NCBI RefSeq assembly: GCF_040126305.1
Contig: NZ_CP149510.1
Span: 721,001-785,000 of the forward strand
Origin: Pararhizobium sp. A13
GTDB taxonomy: Bacteria; Pseudomonadota; Alphaproteobacteria; Rhizobiales; Rhizobiaceae
Direction of reading: 5' to 3'
Length of the DNA stretch: 64,000 nucleotides
Part shown: in pieces, positions 17,268 through 27,104 of the stretch
How positions within the stretch are numbered: the first letter of the stretch is position 1
Layout of the letters: the number at the start of each line of letters is the position of its first letter
Notes under the pieces: generated by a model
The model's input: only the letters and a program-made list of their open reading frames with translations
What the model was told of the DNA's origin: nothing
The model's database searches: none
Made by a program: the position numbers and the translations under genes

Positions 17268-17540
17268 CTATCCTTCCCATGCTTTTCCTGCGGAAATAAG
17301 AGAATGGGCGGAGAGGGAGAGGATAAATATTGCCAGTGCCTTAAAGACTGGCGACGAAAAAGGTGGCTTCGTCTCAAGGAAGTTCGACATAGGTCTTCCA
17401 ACAGGTTTTGCCAAACACGCGACTGCGAAAGCCAGTCCGCTAATGGAAATTTGCGATAAGAAGATATTGGTTGCCAGCAAAATCAAGTCGGACTCATGTG
17501 CGAATAATTTTCTTTGGATTCTTTCATCAAGCGCGGCAAC
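17268..17540 (-). pseudogene. Possible remnant of a small membrane protein gene
   Basis: On the minus strand this frame is open from about 17540 (after a TAA) to a TAG at 17268-17270. It encodes a hydrophobic stretch with two possible membrane segments (LILLATNIFLSQISISGLAF and ALAIFILSLSAHSLI). No ATG opens the frame; only a TTG at 17486 is available, so the 5' end may be lost. It adjoins the other uncertain frame and has the same low-GC composition. I recognise no family. Confidence 0.25.
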
Positions 17541-17597
17541 TTACCAGTTTCAGCTCATGATCGCACAAGGCCAACGTCACGGAGATCGAAAGACCGC

Positions 17598-18611
17598 ATG
17601 AACACGAAAGGCGGGCGCAACCGCAATCCTTACTACCAAGGCCCCGTCTCCGATCATTTCGACGGCACGCATTTCTTCAATCCTGAAGGCGAAGCCCCGC
17701 TCGGCTTTCGCGAGTTGATGCGCTGGCAGTTCGGGGGCGGCAGGAGCGCCTGGCCAAAACAGGCACCCAGCCCCTTTCCACCCGCGAAACCGGCTGATCG
17801 CATCGGAGGGCAGGACCTGCGCGTGACCATGATCGGCCATGCCACGCTGCTGATCCAGGTCGCAGGCCTCAATATCCTCACCGACCCCGTCTGGTCGAAC
17901 CGTACCAGCCCGTTTTCCTTTGCCGGCCCGAAGCGCGTCGTCGAGCCCGGCATCCGCTTCGACGACCTGCCGCCGATCGATATCGTGCTCGTCACCCACA
18001 ATCACTACGACCATCTCGACCTCGCAACGTTGAAACGGCTGCACAAGGCGGACGGTCCGCATATCGTGACGCCGCTCGGCAACGACACGATCATCCGCCG
18101 CGCCATCCCCGTGTGCAAGATTTCCGCCGTCGACTGGGGCGACCAGCTCTCGTTCCGGGACGGCGTCACTATCGATAGCGAACCCTGTCACCACTGGTCA
18201 GCCCGCGGCACCCGCGACCGCCGCATGGCGCTCTGGGCCGCCTTCGTCATTTCGACGCCCGCCGGAAAGATCTATCACATCGGCGACACCGGCTTTCACG
18301 GCGGCATCAACTACCGCGCGGCCTGCGAAAAACACGGCCTCTTCCGTCTCGCCAACCTGCCGATCGGCGCCTATGAGCCGCGCTGGTTCATGAAGGCGCA
18401 GCACCAGAACCCGGCGGAAGCGGTCAAAGGCATGCAGCTCTGCAACGCGACCTATGTCGCCGGCCATCATTTCGCGACGATCCAGCTGACGAATGAGGGG
18501 ATCAAGGAGCCGGTCGCCGCGTTGGAAAAGGCATTGAGAGAGCAAGGCGTTGCGCCGGAGCGTTTCCGGGCGCTGCGGGCGGGTGAGGTTTTCGATGTTC
18601 CCGCGATCTGA
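17598..18611 (+). CDS. MBL-fold metallo-hydrolase (NAPE-PLD/UlaG-like)
   Basis: A 337-residue metallo-beta-lactamase-fold protein. VTMIGHATLLIQVAGLNILTDPVWSNRTSP near residue 77 and the metal motif THNHYDHLD (His134, His136, Asp138, His139) are diagnostic. Further ligands are CHHWSARG near residue 195, HIGDTGFHGG, and a C-terminal AGHHFATIQLT. The insertion around SPFSFAGPKRVVEPGI is characteristic of the N-acylphosphatidylethanolamine phospholipase D-like branch, so a phosphodiesterase acting on a membrane lipid is plausible but unproven. The ATG at 17598 lies 14 bases after GGAG. Confidence 0.87.
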   Translation: MNTKGGRNRNPYYQGPVSDHFDGTHFFNPEGEAPLGFRELMRWQFGGGRSAWPKQAPSPFPPAKPADRIGGQDLRVTMIGHATLLIQVAGLNILTDPVWSNRTSPFSFAGPKRVVEPGIRFDDLPPIDIVLVTHNHYDHLDLATLKRLHKADGPHIVTPLGNDTIIRRAIPVCKISAVDWGDQLSFRDGVTIDSEPCHHWSARGTRDRRMALWAAFVISTPAGKIYHIGDTGFHGGINYRAACEKHGLFRLANLPIGAYEPRWFMKAQHQNPAEAVKGMQLCNATYVAGHHFATIQLTNEGIKEPVAALEKALREQGVAPERFRALRAGEVFDVPAI

Positions 18612-18637
18612 GTGGGCTTTCTCGCCGCAAGCCCTCC

Positions 18638-18782
18638 TCCTCCGTCATTCCCGTGCCTGTCACAGGAATCCAGCCACGGCGCGTCCGCGCCGTGAGAGGA
18701 CTCCCAACCTCATGCGACCAGTCCTTTCGCCGCGCCGACGCGCGGCGGCTGGATCCCCGCCACAAGGGCGAGGATGACGGAG
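18638..18782. repeat. Dispersed inverted repeat (CGTCAT..GGATCCAGCC type)
   Basis: Between two convergent genes, CGTCATTCCCGTGCCTGTCACAGG...ATCCAGCC (from about 18643) faces GGCTGGATCCCCGCCACAAG...GGATGACGG (to about 18780). The arms are complementary at their ends, and GGCGCGTCCGCGCC and CGCCGCGCC...GGCG hairpins lie inside. A related element lies at 25368-25480. This is a known style of rhizobial intergenic palindrome. Confidence 0.7.
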
Positions 18783-18816
18783 CCTTGGGCTACCATCGTG
18801 CGAAACAAGCGCGCCC

Positions 18817-19233
18817 TCAATCCTCCGGAAACTCGCGATACTGCGGCAGATCATCCGTGATCTCGTACCACGGCGCCTTCGATCCCACGAAAATATGCCC
18901 CGACGGGCGGATCGTCGGCGCATCCACCAGCGTGCCCATGGCAACGTGGACATAGGCCCCCTCGCGCACGACGGAATAGAGAAGCGAGCCGCAGGTCCGA
19001 CAGTGGACATCATGCGCGTCGTCTCCGTTGCCAAAGATCAGCAGCGCGTCCTCGCCCTTCACAAGCCGCAGCTTGCCCCGCTCGATCCCGGCGAAAGGCT
19101 TGAAGGCCGAACCGGTGGTGCGCCGGCAGTTCGAGCAATGGCAGTTCATGGCATAGCCGAATGCATCCTCGACCGTGTATTCGACGGCACCGCACATGCA
19201 TTTGCCGGTCAGCACGGGGATGGCGTCGGACAT
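18817..19233 (-). CDS. GFA/CENP-V-fold zinc-binding protein
   Basis: A 138-residue protein with the GFA cysteine layout: GKCMCGAVEYTV, NCHCSNCRRTTGSAFKPFAG and VHCRTCGSLLYSVV supply seven Zn-type cysteines, and the C-terminal HIFVGSKAPWYEITDDLPQY is typical. The fold was named after glutathione-dependent formaldehyde-activating enzyme, but most short single-domain members have no proven activity. A second, true Gfa-like protein is encoded at 58217-58792. It stands alone between two repeat-rich spacers. Confidence 0.87.
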   Translation of the reverse strand: MSDAIPVLTGKCMCGAVEYTVEDAFGYAMNCHCSNCRRTTGSAFKPFAGIERGKLRLVKGEDALLIFGNGDDAHDVHCRTCGSLLYSVVREGAYVHVAMGTLVDAPTIRPSGHIFVGSKAPWYEITDDLPQYREFPED

Positions 19234-19640
19234 CTATTCCCTCCATAAGAGTCAATCATGTGCCGGCAAGATTACCCGCGATTGACAGGATCGCAACGGA
19301 TTGAAGCCGGGCAGCGGCATCCGTCGATCCGGCCTAACCGCCGATTTTTTCCCCGCTCATCCCCGCTGCAAGAATCTCCGTCATACTCTCCCTGCTTCCG
19401 CCACCGGAGTGCCTTGCGAGACGGTCGCGGGGCAGGCGGGAGCCGGTGCCCTGTTCCGACGCTGTAACGTGCGGCCGAAGACAGGGTGATGTGCGCCGGG
19501 CGGTGCCGCGAATGGTCCGTCACAATGTCTCCCCCGGGTCCCAAGCCCGGCTTGGTTCAGCCATGCAAGCCGCTCAAAGCGGTGCAGCGAGACAGGGCAA
19601 GCATTTCAAGGGGCCGGAAGCCCCGAAGAACACCGAAGGC

Positions 19641-19696
19641 CACGCAAATGCGGAGCCGCTTCTTAAAAGATACAATCGAGGTTCCGCATTTGCGTG
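19641..19696. repeat. Perfect 14-bp inverted repeat with 28-base loop
   Basis: CACGCAAATGCGGA at 19641-19654 is exactly complementary to TCCGCATTTGCGTG at 19683-19696. The loop is A/T-richer than the surroundings. It does not resemble the other repeat families in the window. Confidence 0.75.
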
Positions 19697-19740
19697 CGTC
19701 CTCCACCACGGCAGTATCCTGCGCGTGGCTGAAGGCGTTT

Positions 19741-19885
19741 GCGGCACGCTCCTCTTCTCCCCAGCGGGGAGAAGAGGCCGGCAGGGCCGGCTGAGGGGGG
19801 CCACTTGCTCCGCAGTCTGCCGCGCCACCCCCATCGCCTCGCCGGGGAGAAGAGGGAGATCCACCTCCCCCCTCAAGGGGAGGGT
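19741..19885. repeat. Dispersed palindromic repeat cluster
   Basis: CTCTTCTCCCCAGCGGGGAGAAGAG is centred near 19762 and is followed by the GGCTGAGGGGGGCC tail, a second GGGGAGAAGAGGGAG arm at about 19842-19856 and CTCCCCCCTCAAGGGGAGGG at about 19864-19883. Both repeat families of the window are thus combined here. Confidence 0.75.
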
Positions 19886-19959
19886 GATTTGCACCACTGG
19901 TAATTTTCCCGCATTTCCGCCATATACACGCCGAGAAACGGTGGCCAGGAAACGCTGGA

Positions 19960-20880
19960 ATGGACGTCATGAGCACAACGGTCGAATTCGCAAGGATGAA
20001 CGGGCTTGGCAACAAGATCCTGGTCGTCGACATGCGCGGCCGCAAGGACAAGGTGACGCCTGACGCGGCGATCGCGCTCAATGCCGATCCTGAGACCCAG
20101 TTCGACCAGATCATGGCGATCCACGATCCGAAGGCTGAGGGAACCGATGCCTTCATCGACATCCTCAATTCCGACGGTTCGAAGGCGCAGGCCTGCGGCA
20201 ACGGTACGCGCTGCGTCGTCCAGGCGCTGGCCGCCGAAACCGGCAAAAAGGCCTTCACCTTCCAGACCGTCGCCGGCATCCTCAATGCCGAAGAGCATGC
20301 CGACGGCACGATCTCCGTCGATATGGGCACACCCGTTTTCGAGTGGGACCGCATCCCGCTTTCGGAAGAATTCCACGACACCAGCCGCATCGAGCTGCAG
20401 ATCGGCCCGATCGACGCCCCGATCCTGCATTCGCCCTCCGTCATGTCGATGGGCAATCCGCATGCGGTCTTCTGGGTCGATCGGGACGTCATGTCGTTCG
20501 ATCTCGAACGTTTCGGCCCGCTGCTCGAAAATCATCCGATGTTTCCCGAGCGCGCCAATATCACGCTGGCTCAGGTCACCTCGCCCTCGTCGCTCACAAC
20601 CCGGACCTGGGAGCGTGGCGCCGGCCTGACGCTCGCCTGCGGCTCCGCCGCCTGTTCGGCCGCGGTTTCGGCCGCCCGCACCGGCCGCACCGGCCGCAAT
20701 GTGGCAATCACCGTCGCCAGCGCCACCCCGCCCGGCATCCTGTCGATCGAATGGCGCGAGCACGACGACCATGTCATAATGACGGGACCTGCCGAATGGG
20801 AATGGTCCGGGACGGTCGACCCCACGACCGGGCTGTGGTCGCGCGACGAAGTCGCGGCCACGGAAAGCCGGGCGCTTTGA
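19960..20880 (+). CDS. dapF: Diaminopimelate epimerase
   Basis: A 306-residue PLP-independent epimerase converting LL- to meso-diaminopimelate for lysine and peptidoglycan. The two catalytic cysteines are in [10 protein letters not shown] (Cys79) and [14 protein letters not shown] (Cys227). [18 protein letters not shown] is the conserved N-terminus. The ATG at 19960 is preceded by AGGA at a good distance; an ATG three codons later (19969) is an equally family-like start. The stop overlaps the TTG start of mtaB, so the two genes are translationally coupled. Confidence 0.95.
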   Translation: MDVMSTTVEFARMNGLGNKILVVDMRGRKDKVTPDAAIALNADPETQFDQIMAIHDPKAEGTDAFIDILNSDGSKAQACGNGTRCVVQALAAETGKKAFTFQTVAGILNAEEHADGTISVDMGTPVFEWDRIPLSEEFHDTSRIELQIGPIDAPILHSPSVMSMGNPHAVFWVDRDVMSFDLERFGPLLENHPMFPERANITLAQVTSPSSLTTRTWERGAGLTLACGSAACSAAVSAARTGRTGRNVAITVASATPPGILSIEWREHDDHVIMTGPAEWEWSGTVDPTTGLWSRDEVAATESRAL

Positions 20881-22133
20881 GCGGCGTCGACGTCATAACC
20901 TTCGGCTGTCGTCTCAACACCTACGAATCCGAAGTGATGCGGGCTGAAGCCGAAAAGGCGGGGCTGAACAACGCCATCCTCGTCAACACCTGCGCCGTCA
21001 CCGGCGAGGCCGTGCGCCAGGCTCGCCAGGCGATTCGCCGCGCCCGCCGCGAAAACCCGCATGCCCGCATCATCGTCACCGGCTGTGCCGCCCAGACCGA
21101 ACAGCAGACCTTTGCCGAGATGCCGGAAGTCGATGCCGTGCTCGGCAACGAGGAGAAGCTGAAAAGCGTCTCCTACCGGTCGCTTCCCGATTTCGGCGTC
21201 TCGGCGGAAGAAAAGCTGCGCGTCAACGATATCATGAGCGTGCGCGAAACCGCGCCGCAGATGGTCAAGCTGATCGAAGGCCATGTGCGCGCCTTCATCC
21301 AGGTGCAGAACGGCTGCGATCACCGCTGCACCTTCTGCATCATCCCCTATGGCCGCGGCAATTCCCGCTCGGTGCCGATGGGCGCCGTCGTCGATCAGGC
21401 GCGCAAGCTCGCCGACAGCGGCTATCGTGAGATCGTGCTGACCGGCGTCGATGCCACGAGCTACGGCGCCGACCTGCCCGGCACCCCGACGCTCGGCCTG
21501 CTCGCCAAGACGCTGCTGAAGCAGGTTCCCGAAATCCGGCGCCTGCGCCTCTCCTCGATCGACAGCATCGAGGCGGACGACCATCTGATGGACCTGATCG
21601 CGGATGAGCCGCGCTTCATGCCGCATCTGCACCTGTCGCTGCAGCATGGCGACGACATGATCCTGAAGCGCATGAAACGCCGCCACAGTCGCGCCGATGC
21701 CCTGCGTTTCATCGAAGACGTGCGCCGTCTGCGGCCGCAGGTGAGCTTCGGCGCCGACATGATCGCCGGTTTCCCGACCGAAACGGAAGAGATGTTCGAG
21801 AGTGCCGTGAGCCTCGCCGAAGAGGCGGGCATCGCCCATCTGCACGTCTTTCCCTACAGCCCGCGACAGGGAACGCCCGCCGCGCGCATGCCGCAGCTCG
21901 ATCGCGCCCTGGTCAAGGAACGCGCCGCCCGGCTGCACGCCACTGGACTTCAGCTTCATCAGTCCCATCTTGACAGCATGGTCGGAACGCAGCAATGGCT
22001 GCTCGTCGAGAACAACGGCCTGGCGCATACGGAAAATTTCACGCTCGCCGCAGTCCCCGGCTTGACGCCACGCACATTCGTGCAGGCGACGATCACCGGC
22101 CACAACGGCAAGCATCTCATGCATGTCGCCTAG
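20877..22133 (+). CDS. mtaB: tRNA t6A37 methylthiotransferase MtaB
   Basis: A 418-residue radical-SAM methylthiotransferase. The N-terminal MTTase cluster cysteines are in [22 protein letters not shown] and VTGCAAQTE; the radical-SAM motif [15 protein letters not shown] follows near residue 150; a TRAM domain closes the protein. It adds a methylthio group to t6A37 of tRNA. No ATG precedes the first cysteine motif, so I infer a TTG start at 20877 within the TTGA overlap with dapF. That makes its translation dependent on dapF. Confidence 0.93.
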   Translation: MSGVDVITFGCRLNTYESEVMRAEAEKAGLNNAILVNTCAVTGEAVRQARQAIRRARRENPHARIIVTGCAAQTEQQTFAEMPEVDAVLGNEEKLKSVSYRSLPDFGVSAEEKLRVNDIMSVRETAPQMVKLIEGHVRAFIQVQNGCDHRCTFCIIPYGRGNSRSVPMGAVVDQARKLADSGYREIVLTGVDATSYGADLPGTPTLGLLAKTLLKQVPEIRRLRLSSIDSIEADDHLMDLIADEPRFMPHLHLSLQHGDDMILKRMKRRHSRADALRFIEDVRRLRPQVSFGADMIAGFPTETEEMFESAVSLAEEAGIAHLHVFPYSPRQGTPAARMPQLDRALVKERAARLHATGLQLHQSHLDSMVGTQQWLLVENNGLAHTENFTLAAVPGLTPRTFVQATITGHNGKHLMHVA

Positions 22134-22247
22134 AAGCGCACCGCGGTTTTGGGACAACGACATGCATAAAAACAAAGACCTGAAGCGCGGCGCGCTTTGG
22201 ACATGCAACTGACGGCCGCCGACGCGGCCTGAGTTTACGGAATTCAA

Positions 22248-23936
22248 ATGGCGCTCAGCTTTCTCAAAAAGGTCTTCACCTTCGGCAAGGACAAGCCGAT
22301 CGAAGCCGAGCCCGCCGCCGTGCCTGCGGTCGACGAGGTCATGGATCTCGCCGAATCGGCCTTCACGCCTGAAGAAACCCGGGCGATCGAATCGGAGCTC
22401 GAGCCGCACTCGCGCACCGAGGACCTGCCCGTCGCCACCGATCCGGTGCTGCCGGCAGAAATGGATACCGGCGGCGGCCCCTCTGCGGATACCGCCGATG
22501 CGCCCGCGTTCGAAACCGAGGCCGCGGAAGAAGAGGGACACGCCCTTCTCCCCCCGACCGACCAGATCGGCGATCTTGGCCTGATCCCGCTCTCGCTGCT
22601 GGAGGCGGAAGCAGAAGCGTCCGAGATCGAGGAACGCGCGACACCCCCCTCCGTCCCTTCAGGACATCTCCCCCTCAAGGGGGGAGATCAGACGGAGCAA
22701 GACCCGACGTCCGCAAGCACTGAGGTTTTGACAACACAGGAGAATGCCGCAGGTGCAATCTCCTCCCTTGAGGGGGAGATGTCGGCGGAGCCGACCGAGG
22801 GGGGTGACCCCGCCACAATGCGGAACGCCGGTGCGCCAAGCGAAAGCGCGCCACATGCGATCTCCCCCCTTGAGGGGGAGATGCCCGACAGGGCACAGGG
22901 GGCTGACGATCTCCCCGCAAACGCAGAGCCCGAAACGACCGCCGAAATCGCCCTCCCCAAAGGCTTTGCCACCGGTCGTGCCGAGCCCGCGCCGGAACCC
23001 GAGGCACCGAAACAGAAACTCAGCTGGTTCCAGCGCCTGCGCCAGGGCCTTGCCCGCACCTCCTCGCAGCTCACCGGCCAGATCACCGCGCTGTTCACCA
23101 AGCGCAAGCTCGACGACGAGACGCTGCAGGACCTCGAAGACCTGCTGATCCAGGCCGATCTCGGCGTCGAAACGGCACTGCGCGTCACCGACACGCTGGC
23201 CTCCGAGCGCTACGGCAAGGACGTGACCGGCGAGGACGTCACCCGTATCATGGCGGCCGAGATCACCAAGGTGCTGGCCCCCGTCGCCAAGCCGCTGCAG
23301 CTCGATCTTTCCCACAAGCCGCATGTCATCCTCGTCGTCGGCGTCAACGGCACCGGCAAGACGACGACCATCGGCAAGCTTGCGGCCAAGCTTTCGGGCG
23401 CGGGCCTGAAGGTGATGCTCGCTGCCGGCGACACATTCAGAGCGGCAGCGATCGAGCAGCTGAAGATCTGGGCGGAACGCACCAAGTCCGACATCGTCTC
23501 CTCGAAACTCGGGGCGGATGCTGCGGGCCTTGCCTATGAGGCTTTCGAGCAAGCAAAACTGAAGAAGAGCGATGTCCTGATCATCGACACCGCCGGCCGG
23601 CTGCAGAACCGCGCCGAACTGATGGCGGAACTCGAAAAGATCGTCCGCGTGCTCGGCAAGCTTGATCCCGATGCGCCGCACACCGTGCTGCAGACACTCG
23701 ACGCGACCACCGGCCAGAATGCGCTGAACCAGGTCGAGATCTTCCGCAACGTCGCCGGCGTCAACGGGCTGATCATGACCAAGCTTGACGGCACGGCGCG
23801 CGGCGGCATCCTTGTTGCCATCTCCGCCAAGCACAAGCTGCCGGTCTATTTCATCGGCGTCGGCGAAGGCGTCGATGATCTCGAACCCTTCGAGGCCAGC
23901 GATTTTGCCCATGCCATTGCCGGGATTGCCCATTGA
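22248..23936 (+). CDS. ftsY: Signal recognition particle receptor FtsY
   Basis: A 562-residue SRP receptor. The first 260 residues are an acidic, Pro/Ala/Glu-rich A domain. The NG domain begins near [20 protein letters not shown] and contains the P-loop [15 protein letters not shown] (about 365-379), [13 protein letters not shown] and [10 protein letters not shown]. FtsY docks the Ffh-ribosome complex at the membrane. Residues about 138-220 are encoded by dispersed palindromic repeats otherwise found between genes (peptides [33 protein letters not shown]). It follows mtaB by 114 bases. Confidence 0.96.
   Translation: MALSFLKKVFTFGKDKPIEAEPAAVPAVDEVMDLAESAFTPEETRAIESELEPHSRTEDLPVATDPVLPAEMDTGGGPSADTADAPAFETEAAEEEGHALLPPTDQIGDLGLIPLSLLEAEAEASEIEERATPPSVPSGHLPLKGGDQTEQDPTSASTEVLTTQENAAGAISSLEGEMSAEPTEGGDPATMRNAGAPSESAPHAISPLEGEMPDRAQGADDLPANAEPETTAEIALPKGFATGRAEPAPEPEAPKQKLSWFQRLRQGLARTSSQLTGQITALFTKRKLDDETLQDLEDLLIQADLGVETALRVTDTLASERYGKDVTGEDVTRIMAAEITKVLAPVAKPLQLDLSHKPHVILVVGVNGTGKTTTIGKLAAKLSGAGLKVMLAAGDTFRAAAIEQLKIWAERTKSDIVSSKLGADAAGLAYEAFEQAKLKKSDVLIIDTAGRLQNRAELMAELEKIVRVLGKLDPDAPHTVLQTLDATTGQNALNQVEIFRNVAGVNGLIMTKLDGTARGGILVAISAKHKLPVYFIGVGEGVDDLEPFEASDFAHAIAGIAH
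22655..22910. repeat. Three palindromic repeat modules inside ftsY
   Basis: Modules are at about 22665-22690 (CATCTCCCCCTCAAGGGGGG), 22759-22806 (ATCTCCTCCCTTGAGGGGGA and its GGCGGAGCCGACCGAGGGG tail) and 22859-22905. The stretch 22860-22895 is identical over 36 bases to 28001-28036 in the ccmB-ccmA spacer. All are kept in frame with ftsY. Confidence 0.9.
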
Positions 23937-23964
23937 TGCCACAGATATGCCGTGGGAGACGTCC

Positions 23965-24675
23965 ATGGCGAGGCGAAACGAACCAGGTTTGACCGATCCG
24001 ATGAAATTCGAAAGCGATATCACGCCCACCGCCGCCGACCGGCACCACCCGATGCTCAAGCTGGCGTTGGAGCTCGGGCCGCTGCTCGTGTTCTTCTTCG
24101 CCAACCTACGCGGCGAATGGCTGGCCGCGAATTTTCCGGTTCTGTCCGTGCTCGGCGGGCCGCTGTTCATCGCCAGCGGTCTGTTCATGGCGGCGACGGT
24201 GATTTCGCTCGTCGTTTCCAAGGTCGTGCTTGGCCACCTGCCGCTGATGCCTTTCATATCGGGCATCGTCGTGATCGTCTTCGGCGGTCTTGGCATCTAC
24301 CTGCAGGACGAACTCTTCTTCAAGATGAAGCCGACCATCATCAACACGCTGTTCGGCGTGGTGCTGCTTGGCGGCCTTGCCTTCGGCAAATCGCTGCTCG
24401 GTTATGTCTTCAATGCCGCCTTCCAACTCGATGAGGAAGGCTGGCGCAAGCTGACCCTGCGCTGGGGCGTGTTCTTCCTGTTCCTCGCCGTCTTGAACGA
24501 GATCGCCTGGCGCGGCGCCAATGCCTACTACCTGCCCGACGCCAAGGCCGCCGATGATTTCTGGGTCGCGTTCAAGGTCTGGGGCACCATGCCCATCACG
24601 CTCGCCTTCACCATGTTCCAGATGCCGCTGATCATGAAGCACTCGCTGAACCCGCCGGAAGAGGCCGGCAAGTGA
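23965..24675 (+). CDS. yciB: Inner membrane protein YciB (septation protein A)
   Basis: A 236-residue membrane protein with about five hydrophobic segments. The family signatures are [22 protein letters not shown] near the N-terminus, [28 protein letters not shown] in the middle, and [25 protein letters not shown] toward the end. YciB/IspZ proteins influence septation and envelope synthesis in enterobacteria. The ATG at 23965 is preceded by GGGAG at a seven-base spacing; 24001 is an alternative. It follows ftsY by 28 bases and overlaps the next gene by four. Confidence 0.92.
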   Translation: MARRNEPGLTDPMKFESDITPTAADRHHPMLKLALELGPLLVFFFANLRGEWLAANFPVLSVLGGPLFIASGLFMAATVISLVVSKVVLGHLPLMPFISGIVVIVFGGLGIYLQDELFFKMKPTIINTLFGVVLLGGLAFGKSLLGYVFNAAFQLDEEGWRKLTLRWGVFFLFLAVLNEIAWRGANAYYLPDAKAADDFWVAFKVWGTMPITLAFTMFQMPLIMKHSLNPPEEAGK

Positions 24676-25286
24676 GCGCGATCGACGCCCCGCGCAACGC
24701 GCAACGGCAGACCCTCTGGCTTGCGGTCTGCGCCGCCATCGTCGTCCTGCAGCCCGTCATCATGTACTGGATGGGCCGTATCCCGATCTGCGAATGCGGC
24801 TATGTAAAGCTGTTCGAGCCGGTCGCCAACGGCCCCGGCAATTCGCAGCACCTGGCGGACTGGTACACCCCCTCGCACATCATCCACGGCTTCCTGTTCT
24901 ACGGCCTTGCCCATCTCCTGCTGCGCCGCAAGCCGATCGCCGCCAAGCTGCTTCTGGCACTGGTGATCGAGGTCGGCTGGGAACTACTGGAAAACTCGCC
25001 CATCATCATCGACCGTTACCGCACCGCGACGATCTCGCTCGATTATTACGGCGACAGCATCCTGAATTCGGTGATGGACACCGCCTTCATGGCGCTCGGC
25101 TTCCTGTTTGCCTGGCGCGCGCCGGTTGCAGCCACGGTTGCCATCGCCATCTTCTTCGAGATTTTCACCGGCTGGCTGATCCGCGATAACCTGACCTTGA
25201 ACGTGCTGATGCTGGTTTATCCGCTGGAGGCAGTGAAGGCTTGGCAAGGCGGCGCGCAGAGCGTGCTCGCAGTCCCGGTTCTTTGA
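24672..25286 (+). CDS. DUF2585 (UPF0314) membrane protein
   Basis: A 204-residue membrane protein of an alphaproteobacterial uncharacterised family. It has about five hydrophobic stretches, and the conserved residues cluster in [40 protein letters not shown] and in [19 protein letters not shown]. Its GTG start overlaps the stop of yciB (GTGA). The constant linkage to ftsY-yciB suggests an envelope role, but no function is established. Confidence 0.87.
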   Translation: MSAIDAPRNAQRQTLWLAVCAAIVVLQPVIMYWMGRIPICECGYVKLFEPVANGPGNSQHLADWYTPSHIIHGFLFYGLAHLLLRRKPIAAKLLLALVIEVGWELLENSPIIIDRYRTATISLDYYGDSILNSVMDTAFMALGFLFAWRAPVAATVAIAIFFEIFTGWLIRDNLTLNVLMLVYPLEAVKAWQGGAQSVLAVPVL

Positions 25287-25349
25287 AAGCGTGATCGAAC
25301 GCAAGCCTGGCAGAGCTACCGGCCGGCAAAACCCGACTGTGCTACCCAG

Positions 25350-25485
25350 AGGACGCCCCATTCTCCCCTCATCCTCGCCCTTGTGGCCGGGATCCGGCGC
25401 GCCCAAGTCCTTGGGCAAAGGCTCTTTCACGCGATGGACATCGCGTGGCTGGATTACCGGGACAAGCCCGGTAATGAGGGAAAAA
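25350..25485. repeat. Dispersed inverted repeat (CTCATCCTCGCCCTTGTGG type)
   Basis: CCTCATCCTCGCCCTTGTGG...GGGATCC from about 25368, then a GATGGACATCGCGTGGCTGG segment, end near 25476 with GGGACAAGCCCGGTAATGAGG. The arrangement matches the palindrome at 18638-18782. It separates convergent DUF2585 and ccmG genes. Confidence 0.65.
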
Positions 25486-25516
25486 GGAATGCCTGACGTC
25501 CTTAGCGGCATGGCTG

Positions 25517-26113
25517 CTACTTCGCAGCCGCGGCCTTCTCGATCGCCGGATAAAGCCCTTCCTTCAGGCTGCGCTCGTCAAACGGTCCTACCCGCTTGTA
25601 GACGATGGTCCCCGACGCATCGACCAGATAGGATTCCGGGATTCCATAAACGCCCCAGTCGATCGCCGCCTTGCCGCGCGGATCGACGCCGATCGCCGAA
25701 AACGGATTGCCGAGTTCGCCGAGGAACCTGAGCGCGTTTTCGGTCTGGTCCTTGTAGTTGATCCCGACCACCGTCAGCCGGGGATCCTTGGCCAGCTCGA
25801 GGATGATCGGGTTTTCCTCGCGACAGGGCACGCACCAGGACGCCCAGACATTGACCAGCGTCAGTTTACCCTTGACCGCCGCATCGGTCAGCGCCGGCAT
25901 GGCAGCACCCTTGAAGGCAGCGCCTTCAAGCGGCGGCAGGTCCAGCGACGGTGCCTTGGTGCCAATCAACGCGGACGGAATTTCGCTGATATCCCGTCCG
26001 GAATCGAGCTGGCTCCAGAAAATCGCCGCCAACCCGGCAAAGATCAAAAGCGGGAGAGCCGCAAAGACGATGCGCATCTTCCCCGGCCGGGCATTTTCCG
26101 TCTCGACGCTCAT
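25517..26113 (-). CDS. ccmG: Thiol:disulfide interchange protein of cytochrome c maturation (CcmG/DsbE)
   Basis: A 198-residue membrane-anchored thioredoxin-fold protein. One N-terminal membrane helix ([19 protein letters not shown], about residues 15-33) precedes a periplasmic thioredoxin domain with the active site [13 protein letters not shown] (Cys94, Cys97) and the cis-Pro loop [15 protein letters not shown]. It reduces apocytochrome c CXXCH cysteines before heme ligation. Its ATG overlaps the ccmD stop by four bases. It is last in the minus-strand ccmABCDG order. Confidence 0.95.
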   Translation of the reverse strand: MSVETENARPGKMRIVFAALPLLIFAGLAAIFWSQLDSGRDISEIPSALIGTKAPSLDLPPLEGAAFKGAAMPALTDAAVKGKLTLVNVWASWCVPCREENPIILELAKDPRLTVVGINYKDQTENALRFLGELGNPFSAIGVDPRGKAAIDWGVYGIPESYLVDASGTIVYKRVGPFDERSLKEGLYPAIEKAAAAK

Positions 26114-26280
26114 TGCGCCTCTCCCGGCTGCGCCGAACGACGACGGATGCCGGCATCATCCAGCGCCCGTAATTCGCGGCGGCGGGCGCGCCCGTCGGCC
26201 CATACCCAAAGGATAAGGACCGCCACCGTAACGGCGGCGACGCCATAGCTGGCGGCGACGTAGGCCGTATGGGTCATCAT
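26110..26280 (-). CDS. ccmD: Heme exporter protein CcmD
   Basis: A small gene of 56 codons that is easily missed. The product [20 protein letters not shown]... has one membrane helix ([19 protein letters not shown]) followed by a basic cytoplasmic segment [14 protein letters not shown], exactly the CcmD layout. CcmD stabilises the CcmC-CcmE complex and helps release holo-CcmE. It begins two bases after the ccmC stop (a second ATG at 26277 is possible) and its TGA overlaps the ccmG start. Confidence 0.9.
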   Translation of the reverse strand: MMTHTAYVAASYGVAAVTVAVLILWVWADGRARRRELRALDDAGIRRRSAQPGEAQ

Positions 26281-26282
26281 GA

Positions 26283-27044
26283 TCAGACCTCCCGGCCGGC
26301 GCTGCGGGCCGCCTGCCGGCGCATCGAGGTCACCCGGCGGCGCCAGATTTCGTTGCGCATCGCGGCGATGTGTAGGGTGAAGAACAGCAGCGTGAAGGCA
26401 ACCGCCATCACCAGCAGCGGCGCTAAAAACTCCGGATCAATGGCCGAGCCGCCGAGCCTGAGAACACTCGCCGGCTGATGCAGGGTGTTCCACCATTCGA
26501 CCGAGAACTTGATGATCGGGATATTGACGAAACCGACGAGGATCAAGACGGCCGACACCTTGGCCGCCTTGCCCGGATCGTCCATCGCCCGGTTGAGCGC
26601 GATCAGCCCGAGATACATCAGGAACAGCACGAAAACAGAGGTCAGCCGCGCGTCCCAGACCCACCACGTCCCCCACATCGGCTTGCCCCAGAGCGAACCT
26701 GTGACGAGCGCGAGAAACGTGAAGCAGGCGCCGATGGGCGCTGCGGCGCGGGCAGAAACATCGGCCAGCGGATGCCGCCAGACCAGCGTCCCGAGCGCCG
26801 AGACCGCCATCACCGTGTAGCACATCATCGACAGCCAGGCGGCAGGCACATGCACATACATGATGCGTACCGTCTCGCCCTGCTGGTAATCGCCCTCGGT
26901 GGTGAAGGAGAGGTAGAGGCCAACCGCGAAAAATGCCGCAGTCAGCGCGGCCAGCCACGGCAGCACGCGCGCCGCCAGGCCAAGAAACCGGGTGGGATTG
27001 GCAAGGTCGCTGAATTTGCGGATGGCCAGACTGTTTTCGCTCAT
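26283..27044 (-). CDS. ccmC: Heme ABC transporter/heme handling permease CcmC
   Basis: A 253-residue membrane protein of the heme-handling family with about six membrane segments. The Trp-rich WWD motif is visible as [13 protein letters not shown], and conserved His residues flank it ([10 protein letters not shown] and [11 protein letters not shown]). CcmC loads heme onto CcmE. The N-terminus carries a polar extension ([20 protein letters not shown]). It is followed by ccmD with a two-base gap. Confidence 0.95.
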   Translation of the reverse strand: MSENSLAIRKFSDLANPTRFLGLAARVLPWLAALTAAFFAVGLYLSFTTEGDYQQGETVRIMYVHVPAAWLSMMCYTVMAVSALGTLVWRHPLADVSARAAAPIGACFTFLALVTGSLWGKPMWGTWWVWDARLTSVFVLFLMYLGLIALNRAMDDPGKAAKVSAVLILVGFVNIPIIKFSVEWWNTLHQPASVLRLGGSAIDPEFLAPLLVMAVAFTLLFFTLHIAAMRNEIWRRRVTSMRRQAARSAGREV

Positions 27045-27104
27045 GATGCTTCTTTAACGCCGAAGGCCTCTCTCTTCAATGAAGACGTTTCGATCACATT
27101 TGCG

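Larger units (their letters stand above)
19234..19959. other. Repeat-rich intergenic region upstream of dapF
   Basis: This 726-base spacer holds no gene that I can support, and frames crossing it are composed of repeat sequence. It contains a 14-bp hairpin (19641-19696), a CTTCTCCCC-type palindrome cluster (19741-19860) and a CTCCCCCCTCAAGGGGAG module (19862-19883). The dapF promoter must lie in the less structured final 75 bases or earlier. Confidence 0.6.

Noticed and set aside
20571..22541. Minus-strand frame of 656 codons opposite dapF, mtaB and ftsY
   Set aside because: Crosses three genes in antisense; not coding.
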